The notes under the pieces are model-generated. The model was given only the letters and a program-made list of their open reading frames with translations. It searched no databases and was not told the origin of the DNA. A DNA stretch of 64,000 bases from Biscogniauxia marginata (lineage: Eukaryota > Ascomycota > Sordariomycetes > Xylariales > Xylariaceae), in the NCBI GenBank assembly GCA_022695795.1, contig MU404055.1, positions 124,001-188,000 on the forward strand, in the 5' to 3' direction. The translations under genes were made by a program, and so were the position numbers. Below, piece after piece: positions 11,376-23,050 of the stretch; position 1 is the first letter of the stretch, and every line of letters starts with the position of its first letter.

Positions 11376-14300
11376 TGTTGGTTGGTAAAAAAAAAATTCG
11401 GTTTATTTGTGCCAGGCAACAGTTTTATTCAAACGATTAACAAAACCGAGTGGGCTGTGGAGGATTATATATAGTACGGGAATGGGCAGAATTTGGACTT
11501 GACGAGCGAGGAAATATATCTTAATTTCGCAATGACAATATTTTCAAAGTAGTTTGAAAATGGGGCGTGGTAGAAGAGGATTTGTATAACGACATAGAAG
11601 CTTTCTCCATTAAAGGGAAACCGTTCTTGATGGGTCGACTGTATGCACGTCAAACACAAAGTCAAAAAAGTCTTCCCCTATTAACAGTTGTTAAATCTCC
11701 TATAATATCAGTGGATATTCTTGAGATATGTCAAGCCCAATGGGATATCGAATAATTGAAATTTCACTTCAAGTTCTCCACGATACGTCGCTTCTTTCAG
11801 GGCCGCCCCGCAAGCTCATCACCAAAGTTCAAATTTTTGCTGTCGTTAAGTATCATTTGACAAACCCTACCTGTCCTTTATGCACTGCATTTTGTTTTGA
11901 CTGGGATATCAATATCTCTATCACGTCTTCGGAGTGACTAAAGTTCTGCACCGTGATCGGTTGGAAGTTTGACTATATCGAGTCGTCTTGTTTGGGGTAC
12001 CATCTTGAGAGCATCGAGATACTTGGCCTACGAGATTCGATGCAGGTTAGAAGAGATTTCAACCGTCTCAAGTTTCCCGATCTGGCTGCTTCCCTCAGTG
12101 CATCGTGAGACTCGGCCTTCAAATCCTCAAGGGAGCCTTCGCAGTTGAAAAGGGCTTTGGCAATCGCACCGCTACCTCAGCTAGAGACGCTGACGAGATC
12201 TCCCGTGCGAAATTGTGGTTCTGATCCAATGAGAGCTGCGGCTCCTCCTATTGTAACTTCCAGCCATGTGAAGTCAAGAACTTTCTCCACGTGCACATCT
12301 CAAGATCCCATAGAAACCTCTTGAACTTATCAGCCCGACGAAGGAATCCTATTCGAGTATTGTCCAGTCGCTCAAATATGTGTTAGTTATACTAGGAGGC
12401 CCCGAACCATAGGTTGGCGGGCGTGCGCCCTTGAAGTTGAGTCCTGCGACATACACTCAGTGAATTATTCCAATAACAGCAGTGTTAATCGTCTGCAGCT
12501 GACCCCATTTGATAACGCCTGCGGAACTTCTGCATTGGCCAAAGAGAATTTCAATAGAAGTTAGTGGTAGAATAGATAACAATAAGAGCTCAATCCACTT
12601 AGTGAACATCGTTGCTGGTAGTAATCCGTATGTAACTTGAAGATTGTTGCTCTGATGTGGTTTTCTTGCTTCAACTCCTCGGGGAGATCGGCTGACTCAC
12701 CAGGCTTGACAGACTCGTTTTTATGCCCTCTTATGATAGTCGTCTGTTAACGCCATATAAGTCCAAGGTTATAAGAGGTGATCCAAGTGAAATCCATGAA
12801 GATGTAGCATCGTCACTGTCTGAAATCTCGATGAAGATTGGTCGGCTATGGATGTTCGGCCGCATTGAACAGAAATATGCAAGAAAGAGCCAACCACCCA
12901 TTATGTACCATGCTAAGGATTCGGAATGTTGAAGTAGAACCAAAACAATTAAGGAAGCAAGTGTTGGCTAGAGAACTCGAAATTGCCGCCGATAATACGT
13001 AGAACTAACACTGGCCCGGTGCGGGTTCATTTATTAACTTCGAAACGGCAAAGCCCCTAATAGATATCACTAGAACATAAGACAACGAGGACAAAAATAA
13101 CGAACCACCGAGATGATAGTGTCTTTTTCTCCGAAAGTATCATTAAGACTGCGGCGATCACCACATCTAGTTGCATACAGGCCACTAAATGCCAAGGCAC
13201 AGTGAACCCTTGAAGCTGAAGAGAAGTTAAAAGATTGATTTGTAAGCATACGAGAACTTATATTAACATAACTGTTAGAGGACTATACCGTACTTCAGCA
13301 CCAGGCAATACCTAATTGTCATATCATCCAGAGCAACGATTTATATTAATCTCTATAGGTACATCCATGAAAGTCGCCTTTACTATCAGCACTTACATTG
13401 TGCGAAGGCGAACGAGTCCTTATATTCCGTATCTCTCCTTTCTGCTCACTAGCATCGACGTAATAAGGCATTTAAATAAATGTGTAAGCGGAAATACTAT
13501 ATATGAACTGGTATTAATCTTGGAGGGTTGCCGGCGACGTAGTCTTTTCATTGTAGAACGACGCTGGGCATACCCAAGCAAACGCACTTCTAGAAACACC
13601 CAGCCAATGTCACCAGTAGCTATGGTTTTGGAGATATTGAATGGATGAAGCACATAAGGCCAAGCGTACCAAGCTGATAGGCACGTGCATCGTGGCTGTG
13701 AGCTGCGATCGTCAATCGACGTCTTGACGGGCCTAGCCGAGCCGGCGTTGCGGGACTCCCGCCCGTTATAAATAGCAGTAGCGGCGGCTAGATCCGTTAC
13801 AACGCTCTTCAGAATCGAGGTATAGAATGTTAATGGGTTTCGTGAAACCCTCAGGTTCTCTTCCTGGGTATGGCACCGTTGTCGCTCATCTCTCGCTTCT
13901 AACCCCAAAAATCATCTATCAGCGAACACATAATCAATTCGAGACCTCCTGTTCAGACTTTGCTCACTACCAAGACTAGCGCAACGATGTCTTCAACAAC
14001 ACCTCCACCTTCAAAGCCATATTCGCTTCAACTAGCGGAGCCCATCCACATAACGACAGGCAAGGATAGTCTCGTCCGCATATGCATCGGCGGATTTCTT
14101 TGCGAATCTCTATGACACTCGGTAGTTGAACGCAAGGTCCTCAAAACATCTGAGCCTGTTGTAAAGAGGGCCGTATTCCGGGCCCTCATTTTCTGACCTA
14201 GTCTGTACGTCGCGATGGGCGCAACGCTAACTTGGGCGGAGTGGAGAGTGAAGCGAGCTGGAAGGGCCGAAAAGGAAAATGAATGAATGAGCATGACAGA

Positions 14301-15317
14301 GACTTTTACTAATTTGTTCACTTTTGATTCTATAGAATGTGTCGTTAGTTGAAGGTCATTTCATGTTATTTCCATGCGCCCCATCAGAGGGAAGCGGACG
14401 GCAGTCTCCATGATAAAATGATATTGAAAGACGCAGAGGGAAGACGATATAGAAAATTCAAATTCGCTTACGATAAGCTATTGGGTACCTAGGTGTGAAA
14501 TCGAGAAGGGCCAGGATATTGGAAATCCGGGGATGCTAAGATCAACTAATGGACATGGGCAAAGTGGATATCCGTAGATCAATGAGGATGATCGAACGAC
14601 GTTGAAGATAATGCAGCTCACTTTAGATGCATCGAATGCAACCGTATTGGAGGACGAGATCGGGACCTACGAATGATGAAGTCTGATATTATTGGGGGTG
14701 AATATGCCTGGGATCCGGGCCAGCTTGCTAACAGGAGATACCACTAGATATGAACTACATCTGAACTACATCGAGCATAATCCACTTCCTAGGCCATGTG
14801 TTCGGCGGGATGGTCGTAAAGATTTATCACGAAAAACGACAAGATTGGACGTTTATAGCCAGGGAATGTCATGAAAACGATGAGGTGATCAGCCCTATGG
14901 ATTGCGCGACTCCGAATAGCTCCACAGATCTCATCCGGCTGCCCTAAGACAACGTCGTTTTCTCCTGACAGGTTAGAAAGCCGATATGAAACTATATAGA
15001 ATAAATCTTGTGGCAGCCCCATCGCATTTTCAAGATGCGTATCCATCACCACGATGACCAAAACTAGCCAACTCAAGTATTTCTCCTACTTAGCCCCCTA
15101 CGTTCTGAGTCCGAAGCACTAATTCCAATACAGAGACCTAGTACAGCTGTGCAGTCATGATTGAGTCTTTGATGCACACTAAGTTCGCTAGTTCATGCGA
15201 AGGTGTTAGTTCCAAGCCCTCAGGTAACGGTTGGGCAAATAGCAAGGTGCACATTTTCAAATCCCGGCCGGCAAAGCACACCAATAATTCTCAAATCCCG
15301 ACGAGGAAAACGGCAAC
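11376..15317. other. Four-kilobase gene-poor stretch
   Basis: No intact gene. It contains coding-like fragments on the minus strand (11973-12295) and a 43-codon frame at 13987-14118 (MSSTTPPPSKPYSLQL), each interrupted or isolated. The rest is AT-leaning without recognisable structure. Confidence 0.5.
11973..12295 (-). pseudogene. Decayed coding fragment, family unknown
   Basis: Read on the minus strand, this segment has protein-like composition over about 105 codons (WLEVTIGGAAALIGSEPQF, then AIAKALFNCEGSLEDLKAES and HDALREAARSGNLRRLKSLL) with one internal TGA. A coding-like continuation upstream sits in another frame. That pattern suggests a degraded gene. The helical AAxxGNLxxL-like text is reminiscent of an ankyrin-type helix, but this is only an impression. 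Confidence 0.25.
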
Positions 15318-16154
15318 ATGTCAAGCGAACCATCCTTTCTACTATTTCCTCGTCTTCCAATAGAGATTAGGCGCCAAATATGGGCTTGCGCGTTACCGAG
15401 AGGCCGAATTCAACTTTTTGCCAGAAATGTTCCGTGGGATCACTGGCGTTTACCCCCGCCAGTAACCGCTTCTGTCTGTCGAGAAGCTCGGGAGGCTGTC
15501 ATGAATCATGCGGTTGTGCGAGGCTTTCCAACCAGGAGTGATAGACACAATGAGACCTGGTTCATAGGGTCCAGAGACATACTCGAGCTCTCTAGTGGGT
15601 ATCCATACCCATTATCGAATCCAGAACCCTTCTTCGCGGCGGCAGAAGCACTCGCTATTAATGCTGGTGATTTCCAAGGAGATATCAGGGTGGTCATAAA
15701 GGACCTTATAGAAGGTAGAAGATTTCATAGTGCCCGGGTGGTTTATTTGGTCGTCGAGCAAATAAATACGATGTACTGGCCCGATTTCCGTCCGGACATG
15801 ACGGGGAGGGATAAAGGAAAGGGTACAATTCTTGACTTATGCGACGAGGGAGATCAGAGAAGAGTTCAGGGCTACATATCATGGGCGCGCTCTCAGGAGA
15901 TGTCGCCAGTATTTCCTCGACGTGAAGACGTCGAGTTACCTCTAAGAACACGTCTAGACAAAATTATACTGGAGGAACTTCAAGGATACCAAGAGAGGCG
16001 GGCCCTGGAAAGTTCTGATACGACTTCCGGACCCTCGAGCCGGCTTAGGTCGCGCCCTAGGCCAGTCCTAAATCGTGATGATCCTTGGGTGCGGGAACAA
16101 TGGGGGCGGCTGCCTGAATTTCGCCCTGCAATATTAGTGCTTGGATGGTCGTAA
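15318..16154 (+). CDS. 2EXR (F-box-like) domain protein
   Basis: Single-exon 278-aa protein. The N-terminus (FLLFPRLPIEIRRQIWACALPRGRIQLF) matches the 2EXR signature, an F-box-like motif (LPxEIRxxIW) expanded in fungi and thought to act in ubiquitin-ligase-type recognition. The middle keeps the usual layout: SVCREAREAVM, then a description of an observed residue strip around a central Tyr-Trp segment. The C-terminus is Ser/Arg-rich. The gene converges on the MFS gene at 16602-18501. The specific partner is unknown. Confidence 0.85.
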   Translation: MSSEPSFLLFPRLPIEIRRQIWACALPRGRIQLFARNVPWDHWRLPPPVTASVCREAREAVMNHAVVRGFPTRSDRHNETWFIGSRDILELSSGYPYPLSNPEPFFAAAEALAINAGDFQGDIRVVIKDLIEGRRFHSARVVYLVVEQINTMYWPDFRPDMTGRDKGKGTILDLCDEGDQRRVQGYISWARSQEMSPVFPRREDVELPLRTRLDKIILEELQGYQERRALESSDTTSGPSSRLRSRPRPVLNRDDPWVREQWGRLPEFRPAILVLGWS

Positions 16155-16601
16155 AGGATGGACATAGGCACATATACGGGTAAATAACAAAGAATAATCC
16201 AGCACAACACAACACGAAAAGACCAACGAACATGGTGATGGGTTTCGGAATCAGGTGGCCTACTAGCTAGAATACTAAATCCTATTATTTAGAATAAAAT
16301 ACAGATTTTTGCGTTTGCGTATAAGTAGGAGTAGCGCTGGCTATACGTTAAAGAAAAATGTGTTCAAAGTACCTATCTATAAGACTAATCATTTTACTTG
16401 ATCATAACAAATGAACAACGCCTTATCCAAGATGCCGAAAAGGAATAACCTCAAGATCCCATCCTTTAAGCTAGTATGTCCTATTTACATTTTCTCCCGA
16501 AATGCCACTCGGTTATCTCATTTAAAGTATGGAAGTCTGCCTTGCTTAAATTGTATATAAGAAGTCTAGTAATCTATTAGCATATTGATACTAGGGCATA
16601 T
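16155..16601. other. Convergent 3' intergenic region
   Basis: AT-rich spacer between two convergent genes, expected to hold both 3' ends. Nothing else was seen. Confidence 0.5.
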
Positions 16602-18501
16602 TTACTGTGTAATATTTGACATACCAGGGTGCTTATCACCAAGATCCTCTATGCTCTCCTGGCTCAGATTGTGAACCTGTTGAGAAGAGAGTGCCTTCTT
16701 TTTGCGGTTCAAGTAGCTGAGATACCATCTGAGCACCAAAGAAGCGATAGTCATCACAATAACCAGAACTAACGAAGCGGTATGACCCTTGCGATCTGAG
16801 AGACAAGTCAGTATGGTCTAGAAAAAGGCGAGAGAAGCGACTTTTTACTTACAATAAGGCGGATCGGAATATGCCTGCGTCCCGCTAATGGCAAATACTT
16901 GCGAGATGATATTAAAGAATGCTAGCGACGAACCCCTGCCTAATATTAGTTAATTATCGCACATCCCGACCCAAGAAGTGCCAGCCCACCTTCGTGTGTA
17001 TCCGATGAAGTTCATAGAAGCCCATGACAGCTGCAAAACTATATTTGAATAAATGAAGAAGGCGAGCACACACGTGCCCGCAAACCGCACATTTCGGTTC
17101 GTCGTCGCAAGCAAGATAACGTATCCTATAATGGCCCCCGACATCGCACCAGCCAGGACGAGCCCGCGGGCGTTTGTCCGATCTGCGAGCCGACTCCAGA
17201 AGAGGACCCCGACGAACGCAGATGCATAGACGATGACGGTGAAAAGTTGGGCGCTCACCGTCTCAAACCCGAAGCCCTATGTGGTTATATTAGTTACTAG
17301 TCTCTAATGCTCAACAAGTGCAGTCATGTCTAGGAGTACCTGCTTCGATAATATCAGGTAGGAAATTTGAGAGCGACGCGACGCAGAAGTGGCCGCAGCA
17401 AGCAATGATGGCGAAGAGCCAGAAGTGCAGATCACGCAGTACTAGCGGAATCTTCTTAACGTCGAGGCTCCCCTCGGACGTATTGTGAGAATGCCTGCTC
17501 CTCTGGATGACGCGCTCTTTCTCCCTCTGGGTGAAGCCGAAACGGAGCGTCGTCGGACTGGCCGGGAGCAGCGCGGCCACGACGAAGGCGAAACCGCACG
17601 GCACGACGCCTTCTATCAAGAAGATCCACCGCCACGCCCGCCAGCCATTTACGCCGTCGAGGTTGGTCGCGATGGCGTACGCGATCAGGCCGTTGAAAGC
17701 GCCGGCTAAGGTTGACATGGAGTAGAATATGGCGCCCCGAGTGGCGAGTTCGCTGTATTGGTACCAAAATGAAAGATCTGTTCGTATAGGAAAGAGCGAT
17801 TAGTCCGAAATGGGTCTGCCTACCGAGAAAGGCTCAACTTGATTCAACTACGTACAGAAGACACCACCTTGAACGAAAGCCTCTGCTGCCCCTATCAGGA
17901 ATCTAAGAGCAAGCAGTCCGCCTTGGCCCTGAACGAGGACAGTCATAGTAGTGAAGAATCCCCACTACAGTTGGATACAAGAGATAATGATAATCAGCCA
18001 TATTGTTCGACGGTCATAAATGTCTAAGGCTAGTCGTTTTGTTAACATACCGCAATCATGGCACCGCTGAACTGAAAAGGAGCGCGGAGCTTCTTAATTA
18101 AAAGCGTGCCTGGCAACTGGAATATGATGTAGGCTACCAGGAATATCGTTGCGGCGTTCGAATAGTCATTAGGAGATAATTTGAGTTCGTCAGTCAGTCC
18201 AGCAATTTTGGCGTTTGCGAGATCCGAACGGCCCTGCCAAACATAGGTATTAGTGGGCATGTCGGTTTTATACATCTATTAGAAGTGAATTTTATTGGTC
18301 TCAACCCACCATTGCTGCGAAGAAGTAAACGCTTGATATAATAGGCAGGATGAACAGGTCGAGTTTCCATTTCAACTTGCGTTCGAATGCAGGGTCGATT
18401 TCTTCATGGCCTTCATCGTGAGAAGTCTCTAGTTTCACGACTGACGGGTCATTTGTGCCTACGGTCTTGATTTTCTTCGGGGTTGGACTCGCGGTAGCCA
18501 T
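16602..18501 (-). CDS. Dal5-like MFS transporter (anion:cation symporter family)
   Basis: Plasma-membrane carrier of the allantoate/nicotinate permease (Dal5/Tna1-like) type; the substrate is unknown. Seven exons: 18501-18310, 18233-18051, 17964-17856, 17777-17344, 17276-16990, 16935-16853, 16795-16602; 493 aa, with about 12 hydrophobic segments. Recognisable blocks are DxxILPIISSVYFFAAM, GRSDLANAKIAGL, LVAYIIFQLPGTLLIKK, LRFLIGAAEAFVQGGVFYLSFWY, NGWRAWRWIFLIEG and the loop LADRTNARG. Five introns are GT-AG. The one at 17277-17343 keeps frame only with a GC donor (GCAGGT); otherwise the gene carries a frameshift there. The start at 18501 is chosen because MATASPTPKK is the usual hydrophilic N-terminus. 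It is divergent from the hydrolase at 19052. Confidence 0.88.
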
Positions 18502-19051
18502 TTGTTCTTTTTCCAAGATATTGATAAGCAGCAATGAAGATGCTATTAGCGTGAAGAGAACACGGAGATAATACGTTCTAACACAGACTAAACTTCGACG
18601 ACATCTCAACAAGATGCCGTCTTCTATAAGCACTTAACAACACTTCATGCCCATTGGCTACCGGCCGGGGCCCCGCAATCGCCCTATACGGGCCCGGGAT
18701 CTTCGGCAGGGGTTACGTACCGGAGCGAAATTCGGCGGCGCAGGCGTATCGAATCCGATTCGACGGGACAGGGCCCGGTCCGTCTGCGCCCCGCTCCTAT
18801 AGGCTTAGACTTACTCTTATTAGAAGGCGCACTATCTTCCGCACCCCTCCGCCGCAATGCGGGTTTCGGCCGTCGTCTATATTTGGATTGTGCTGTTTTA
18901 TATCGACCGCGGTTATTCGTCGTGATGTTACGTTTTCCCGGTAGCACGTGTATGTGCCACCGGCACTACCCAGCGCATACATATGTCGGGCCATCCCGCG
19001 CACTTGCTCCACTCAATCACTCACTCATTGTCTACGACGACATAGGATATA
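18502..19051. promoter_or_regulatory. Divergent promoter region with GC-rich inverted CGG triplets
   Basis: Shared 550-base spacer of the MFS carrier and the alpha/beta hydrolase. At 18660-18800 there are several CGG/CCG inverted pairs, for example CGGCCGGGGCCCCG and CGGGCCCGGG. Fungal Zn2Cys6 regulators bind such sites. Use as an operator is inference. Confidence 0.35.
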
Positions 19052-19962
19052 ATGGAAAAGCCCTTGACAACGGCCGAAGTGCCCCCGCAGTTTCTCAAGG
19101 CTGTGTATATGGTGGGCCATGTTCCTTCAAAGGCCTTACCATCTGATCCTCGTGTCTCGTATAGACTCTATATCCCGCCAGAGAAATACAAGACCAGCGC
19201 CGAAAACAATCACGGTTCCGGCCTTGGTAAGCTTCTGCTGCTCGTTTACGTGCATGGGACCCGGCGTGATACATCTGCCCTTCACGGCGAGTTAGCAGCA
19301 CTGGCCGAAGCAACGCCATGCGCCGTCGTCGCCCCCCTGTTCCCCTCCGGCCTCGACGGCCCCAACGACCTCGACTCCTACAAGCTGCTACGATCCGCGA
19401 CGCTGCGTTATGACACCGCGCTCTTGTCCATCTTGGACGAGGCCGCACAACGCTGGCCCGGTATTCGTACGGACCGAGTGTTTCTCATGGGGTACTCCGG
19501 CGGCGCGCAGTTCGCGCTCCGGTTTCTCTACCTGCATCCCGAGCGGCTCGCTTCCGTCAGCCTGGGGGCGCCGGGGTTAGTGATGTTCCTCGACGACACG
19601 CAAACCTGGCCCGTGGGGACCGCGGACGTGGAGAGTCTCTTCGGCCGGACTATCGACAAGGACGCCATCCGGGGGCTGGAGATCCAGCTCGTCGTCGGGG
19701 GCGCGGATGTCACTATTCCCGGCGGGAGCAGGGAATTCTGGGACTGGCTCGGGGAGATGCGAGCTCGGCGCGGTGGCACAGAGGCAGAGGTCTCGTGATA
19801 AGGCAAAATAGGCTTGAGGCCTTGAGGCAACTGCGGGAAACATGGAAACGGGACGGCATTGAGGCTCAGTTCGAAGTTGTCGAGGGAGTATCTCATGACG
19901 AAAAGGGCGTTCGCGAGAGTATGCTGAGGTTCTTGAAGTCCAACATGCAGAGGAAATTATGA
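19052..19962 (+). pseudogene. Alpha/beta hydrolase (esterase/depolymerase-like) with frameshift
   Basis: Serine-hydrolase fold. The first frame (19052-19798) gives 248 aa with the strand and oxyanion segment LLLVYVHGTRRD, the nucleophile elbow GYSGGAQ (Ser149), and LVVGGADVTIPGGSREFWDWL, where the acid residue is expected. The family-typical end (RLEALRQLRETWKRDGIEAQ, then FEVVEGVSHDEKGV with the likely catalytic His) lies in a different frame, stopping at 19962. A one-base indel around 19755-19795 would join them. An 80-base intron at 19790-19869 would also restore frame, but it would remove the coding-like RLEALRQL segment. So this is either a recent pseudogene, an assembly error, or an oddly spliced gene. 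It is divergent from the MFS carrier. Confidence 0.65.
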
Positions 19963-20718
19963 CAAATAGGCTCCTTAGACAGCACGGGGCTTCACAACGT
20001 TACGGTATCGATAGGAGCTATGACAGTTTTACGCTATAGTTTGGAAACTTGGTGTACTGCTCATTAGCAAGATCTCAAACCCCCATCACATTTTGAACGG
20101 CAGGAAGATGGCAAGATGAGACCAAGGTTAGACCGCAAAAGCCGGTATCGATAGAACATATCCAACGTTACCAGGTAAGGGCGAATACATGTTATATGCT
20201 TGAGCGCTTTTTCACCTGGCATCACCCCTCGTTAATTTGTGTAGGACCCAACGTCAAGGTCTCTGGCATGAGATGGCATAACATGACGTTTCTTAGGCTT
20301 GAGTCGCTCTATTTAAGCCTCTAACTCGTTTATACGTCGATCTCTAAAAGCGATTTCGGTGTTTTAATTATCGTAGGCTTTTGCAGCTTTACTTATATTA
20401 TTTGCCCAAGCGCTATGCGGCCTATCATTGGTTACTTAGGGATAAGATGTCATTAAATACCTGGTATTGTCCGACCAGCCACGGCGGGGTTACCTAGCTA
20501 CTAGTGTACCTATGTACCTAAGCTTAGGTACCTGTGGGCCGGTCCGCAGTTTATCCGGATTAGAGTAGTTACCTAATCTCCGCGTTTGCGCTTCGCTAGT
20601 TTTTCATTCAATCAACCACATTAAAACCCATCTCTTTTTGTCTTTGGTTGCAGTGAAAACATACCCGACCTATTTCCCCCGCCTCCGGACATTTCCATCA
20701 GGCACGCTTTCTTCCCTA
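19963..20718. other. Intergenic region
   Basis: About 750 bases without a gene. It holds another cluster of the GGTACCTA/TACCTAAG words at 20500-20535. Confidence 0.5.
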
Positions 20719-23050
20719 ATGCCGTCCTCTCGGAAGGCTAGTGGCAATCCTTGACGAAATTCCTCGATGATGGACGATGAAATCTCTAGGCTGCGGCATT
20801 TACTGCAGCAAGAAAAACAAAAACGCGAGGAAGAACAACAAAAACACGAGGAAGAACAACGACTGCGCTTAGAAGCAGAGAGCCGTGCATTGGAGGAGCA
20901 GCGCCGACGCGAAATCGCCGAGGAGGCCGCCAAAGCATCACAACCACAGCCGCTCCAGGCGTACCTCGAGGCCTGCCACTCGCTGAACCTTGCCATTCAG
21001 ATCGTGACCCATCCCTTCTCGACGACGCAAAGCTACACGACCAACCCGACCGGCTGGATTTCCCCCTGACGAATCGCTCCGTGGCACGACTTCACAGATA
21101 GGCAGGAGGCCATCTGGGACCGGCTCTCGGCCGGGCGTTCATTCTCCTTGCGGCCCGTCTTCCCGTCCCCCGACCAGCTGGAATATGTTGCGTCCGTGCT
21201 CTACCCCATTGGCAGTGAGCTCGGGCTCCGGAATTTCGAGCACGATACAGTCGAGAACGCGATCCGGAAGGTGTTTAGCGAGGCGTATAACGACTTGGAG
21301 ATTCGGTCTAGTCTTGACCTGCGAGGCACTATTGCCTTCGAGAGCCATACTACCCCAGGCGATAATGGCGACGAGACTATCTCCCAGTCTATGGAACGCT
21401 TATCCGTCGCTAGGATAAGTGCTGCTGCTAAGCCAGCAATCCCTAAAAGGAACGTCCGAAAGACTAGCCGCAGGGCGAGGGGCAAGGGCAACCGAGCAGA
21501 TCGGTTTTGCATATGCAAAAATTCTCAGGGGCGAAGCGTACCCGTCGTCGCTATCGAGTACAAGCCGCCACATAAACTACGTCGGGATGAGATTATAACG
21601 GGTCTTCAGTCGGAAATCCAGCTCGAGAGGGATGTGATCCACAAGGATGGCGAAAGTTACGAGTTCGCGTCGAGAAGGCTCGCCGCCGCCGTTATAACGG
21701 AGCTGTTTTCCTGCATGATCGGCAAAGGCGTCCAGTACGGGGTACGTGTGTACGGGCGAGGTTTTTATTTTCTTGTATATCCCCGAGGACCCCGCTGTCG
21801 TCTATTATCACATCTCCGTACCGAACCTCGACGTCCTGGATGATGACGAGAATAGGCTTCACCGCACTGCCGTCTCCCAGGTGTTTGCTTTCATCCTACA
21901 GGCAGTCCGTGCTGAGCCGCCTCCCGAATCCTGGCATGACGCCGCTGCAAAACTCGACACCTGGGAGGTCGAAGTCGATGACGTGTTGAAGGCTATTGAC
22001 CAGACGCCGCCACCTAAGAAGACTCGGGATGGTCCTTCATACAAGGCCCAGCACTGGAAAGGATTCACGCGGTCGCCAATTCGAACACGCTCCAACTGCA
22101 AGCAGCCCCTGGACAGCTTGACGCGGGACAGTGATAGAGATGACGATGCTGTTGCTGATAATAGCCATAAGAGTGCTCCAGCTTCCCCATCACCCAATCA
22201 TCCCCGCCACATAGGCACAGGCTCAGCTACAGAGTCCCAAACCTCTGGAAGAGGCCAGGTGAAACTCCAAGCGGGAAAAGAGAAAATTCAGGATCGGCCA
22301 TTCTGCACTCAAGAATGCCTTATGAGATTGGCTCATGGCGGACCACTCGATATGGCATGCCCCAACGTTGGAGATCACAAGCGAGAACACATTAGTCCAT
22401 CCGAATTCCTACGACTTATTCGCGACCAGCTCGCTACAGATCGTGGCCGCGACGCCGACTGCGCACCGCTTTATCTAGCTAGTGCACTTGGGGCGCTCTT
22501 CAAGCTACGGCTCTCTTCTCATAGTTACACGCTAGTAGCTAAAGGCATGGAAGATTTAGACCTTAGCCGCTTACAACATAAGCACGCCATTTACAATCAT
22601 TTACAACCTATTCAAGGGGAATACTTGCCTATATATCTCGGCATGATAGACTTAGTCCTTCCGTACTACTATAACCATAGTGTGTATACATACTTCCTGT
22701 TCCTCGGCTGGGGTAGGCTGCCGCTAGCCAAATGCATCAACCAGATTAATAAGCCCGCCGTCCTTAATGCCGTCAGCACAGCCTACAAGAGGATGCACCT
22801 ACTTGGTGTTCTTCACCTCGATGCAGAGCCAAGGAATATCTTGTATAACGTACAAAGCAAAAGCATTATGATTATAGATTTTGAAAAGGCGAGTATTATT
22901 AATTGCCAGCCTCTAGGCTTAATTAGTCCTAATGGCACGACGTGTAAAGGAGAACCTGATCCAAAGGAGCAAAGTAGTCATGGTAAGGACTGCTTTAAAA
23001 AGGAATCACAGCTTGTCTTGAGAAACGTGTCGAGGTGCCTTAATTTATGA
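20719..23050 (+). pseudogene. Fungal kinase-like (phosphotransferase-fold) protein, broken
   Basis: Remnant of a large protein of the fungal protein-kinase-like family. Order: an N-terminal Glu/Arg/Gln coiled coil (about 20767-20930), a central conserved region (FCICKNSQGRSVPVVAIEYKPPHKL, then YVCTGEVFIFLYIPED), a disordered Ser/Pro/Asp part, and a C-terminal kinase-like lobe with GVLHLDAEPRNILYN (catalytic-loop position) and IMIIDFEKA (DFG position). Three lesions: in-frame TGA at 20752-20754 and 21067-21069, both in the context TGACGA, and a one-base excess in the G run at about 21738-21741 that shifts the frame from ...VQYG to YVCTGE.... If translation starts at the ATG at 20767 the first stop is avoided. 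The rest is unusually intact, so loss is recent or some lesions are errors. Confidence 0.75.

Noticed and set aside
13987..14118. 43-codon frame beginning MSSTTPPPSKPYSLQL
   Set aside because: Plausible start context, but too short and isolated to call; may be a fragment of a lost gene.
19790..19869. 80-base intron in the alpha/beta hydrolase
   Set aside because: It would restore frame but has a weak donor (GTCTCG) and would discard coding-like, family-typical residues; a one-base indel is simpler.
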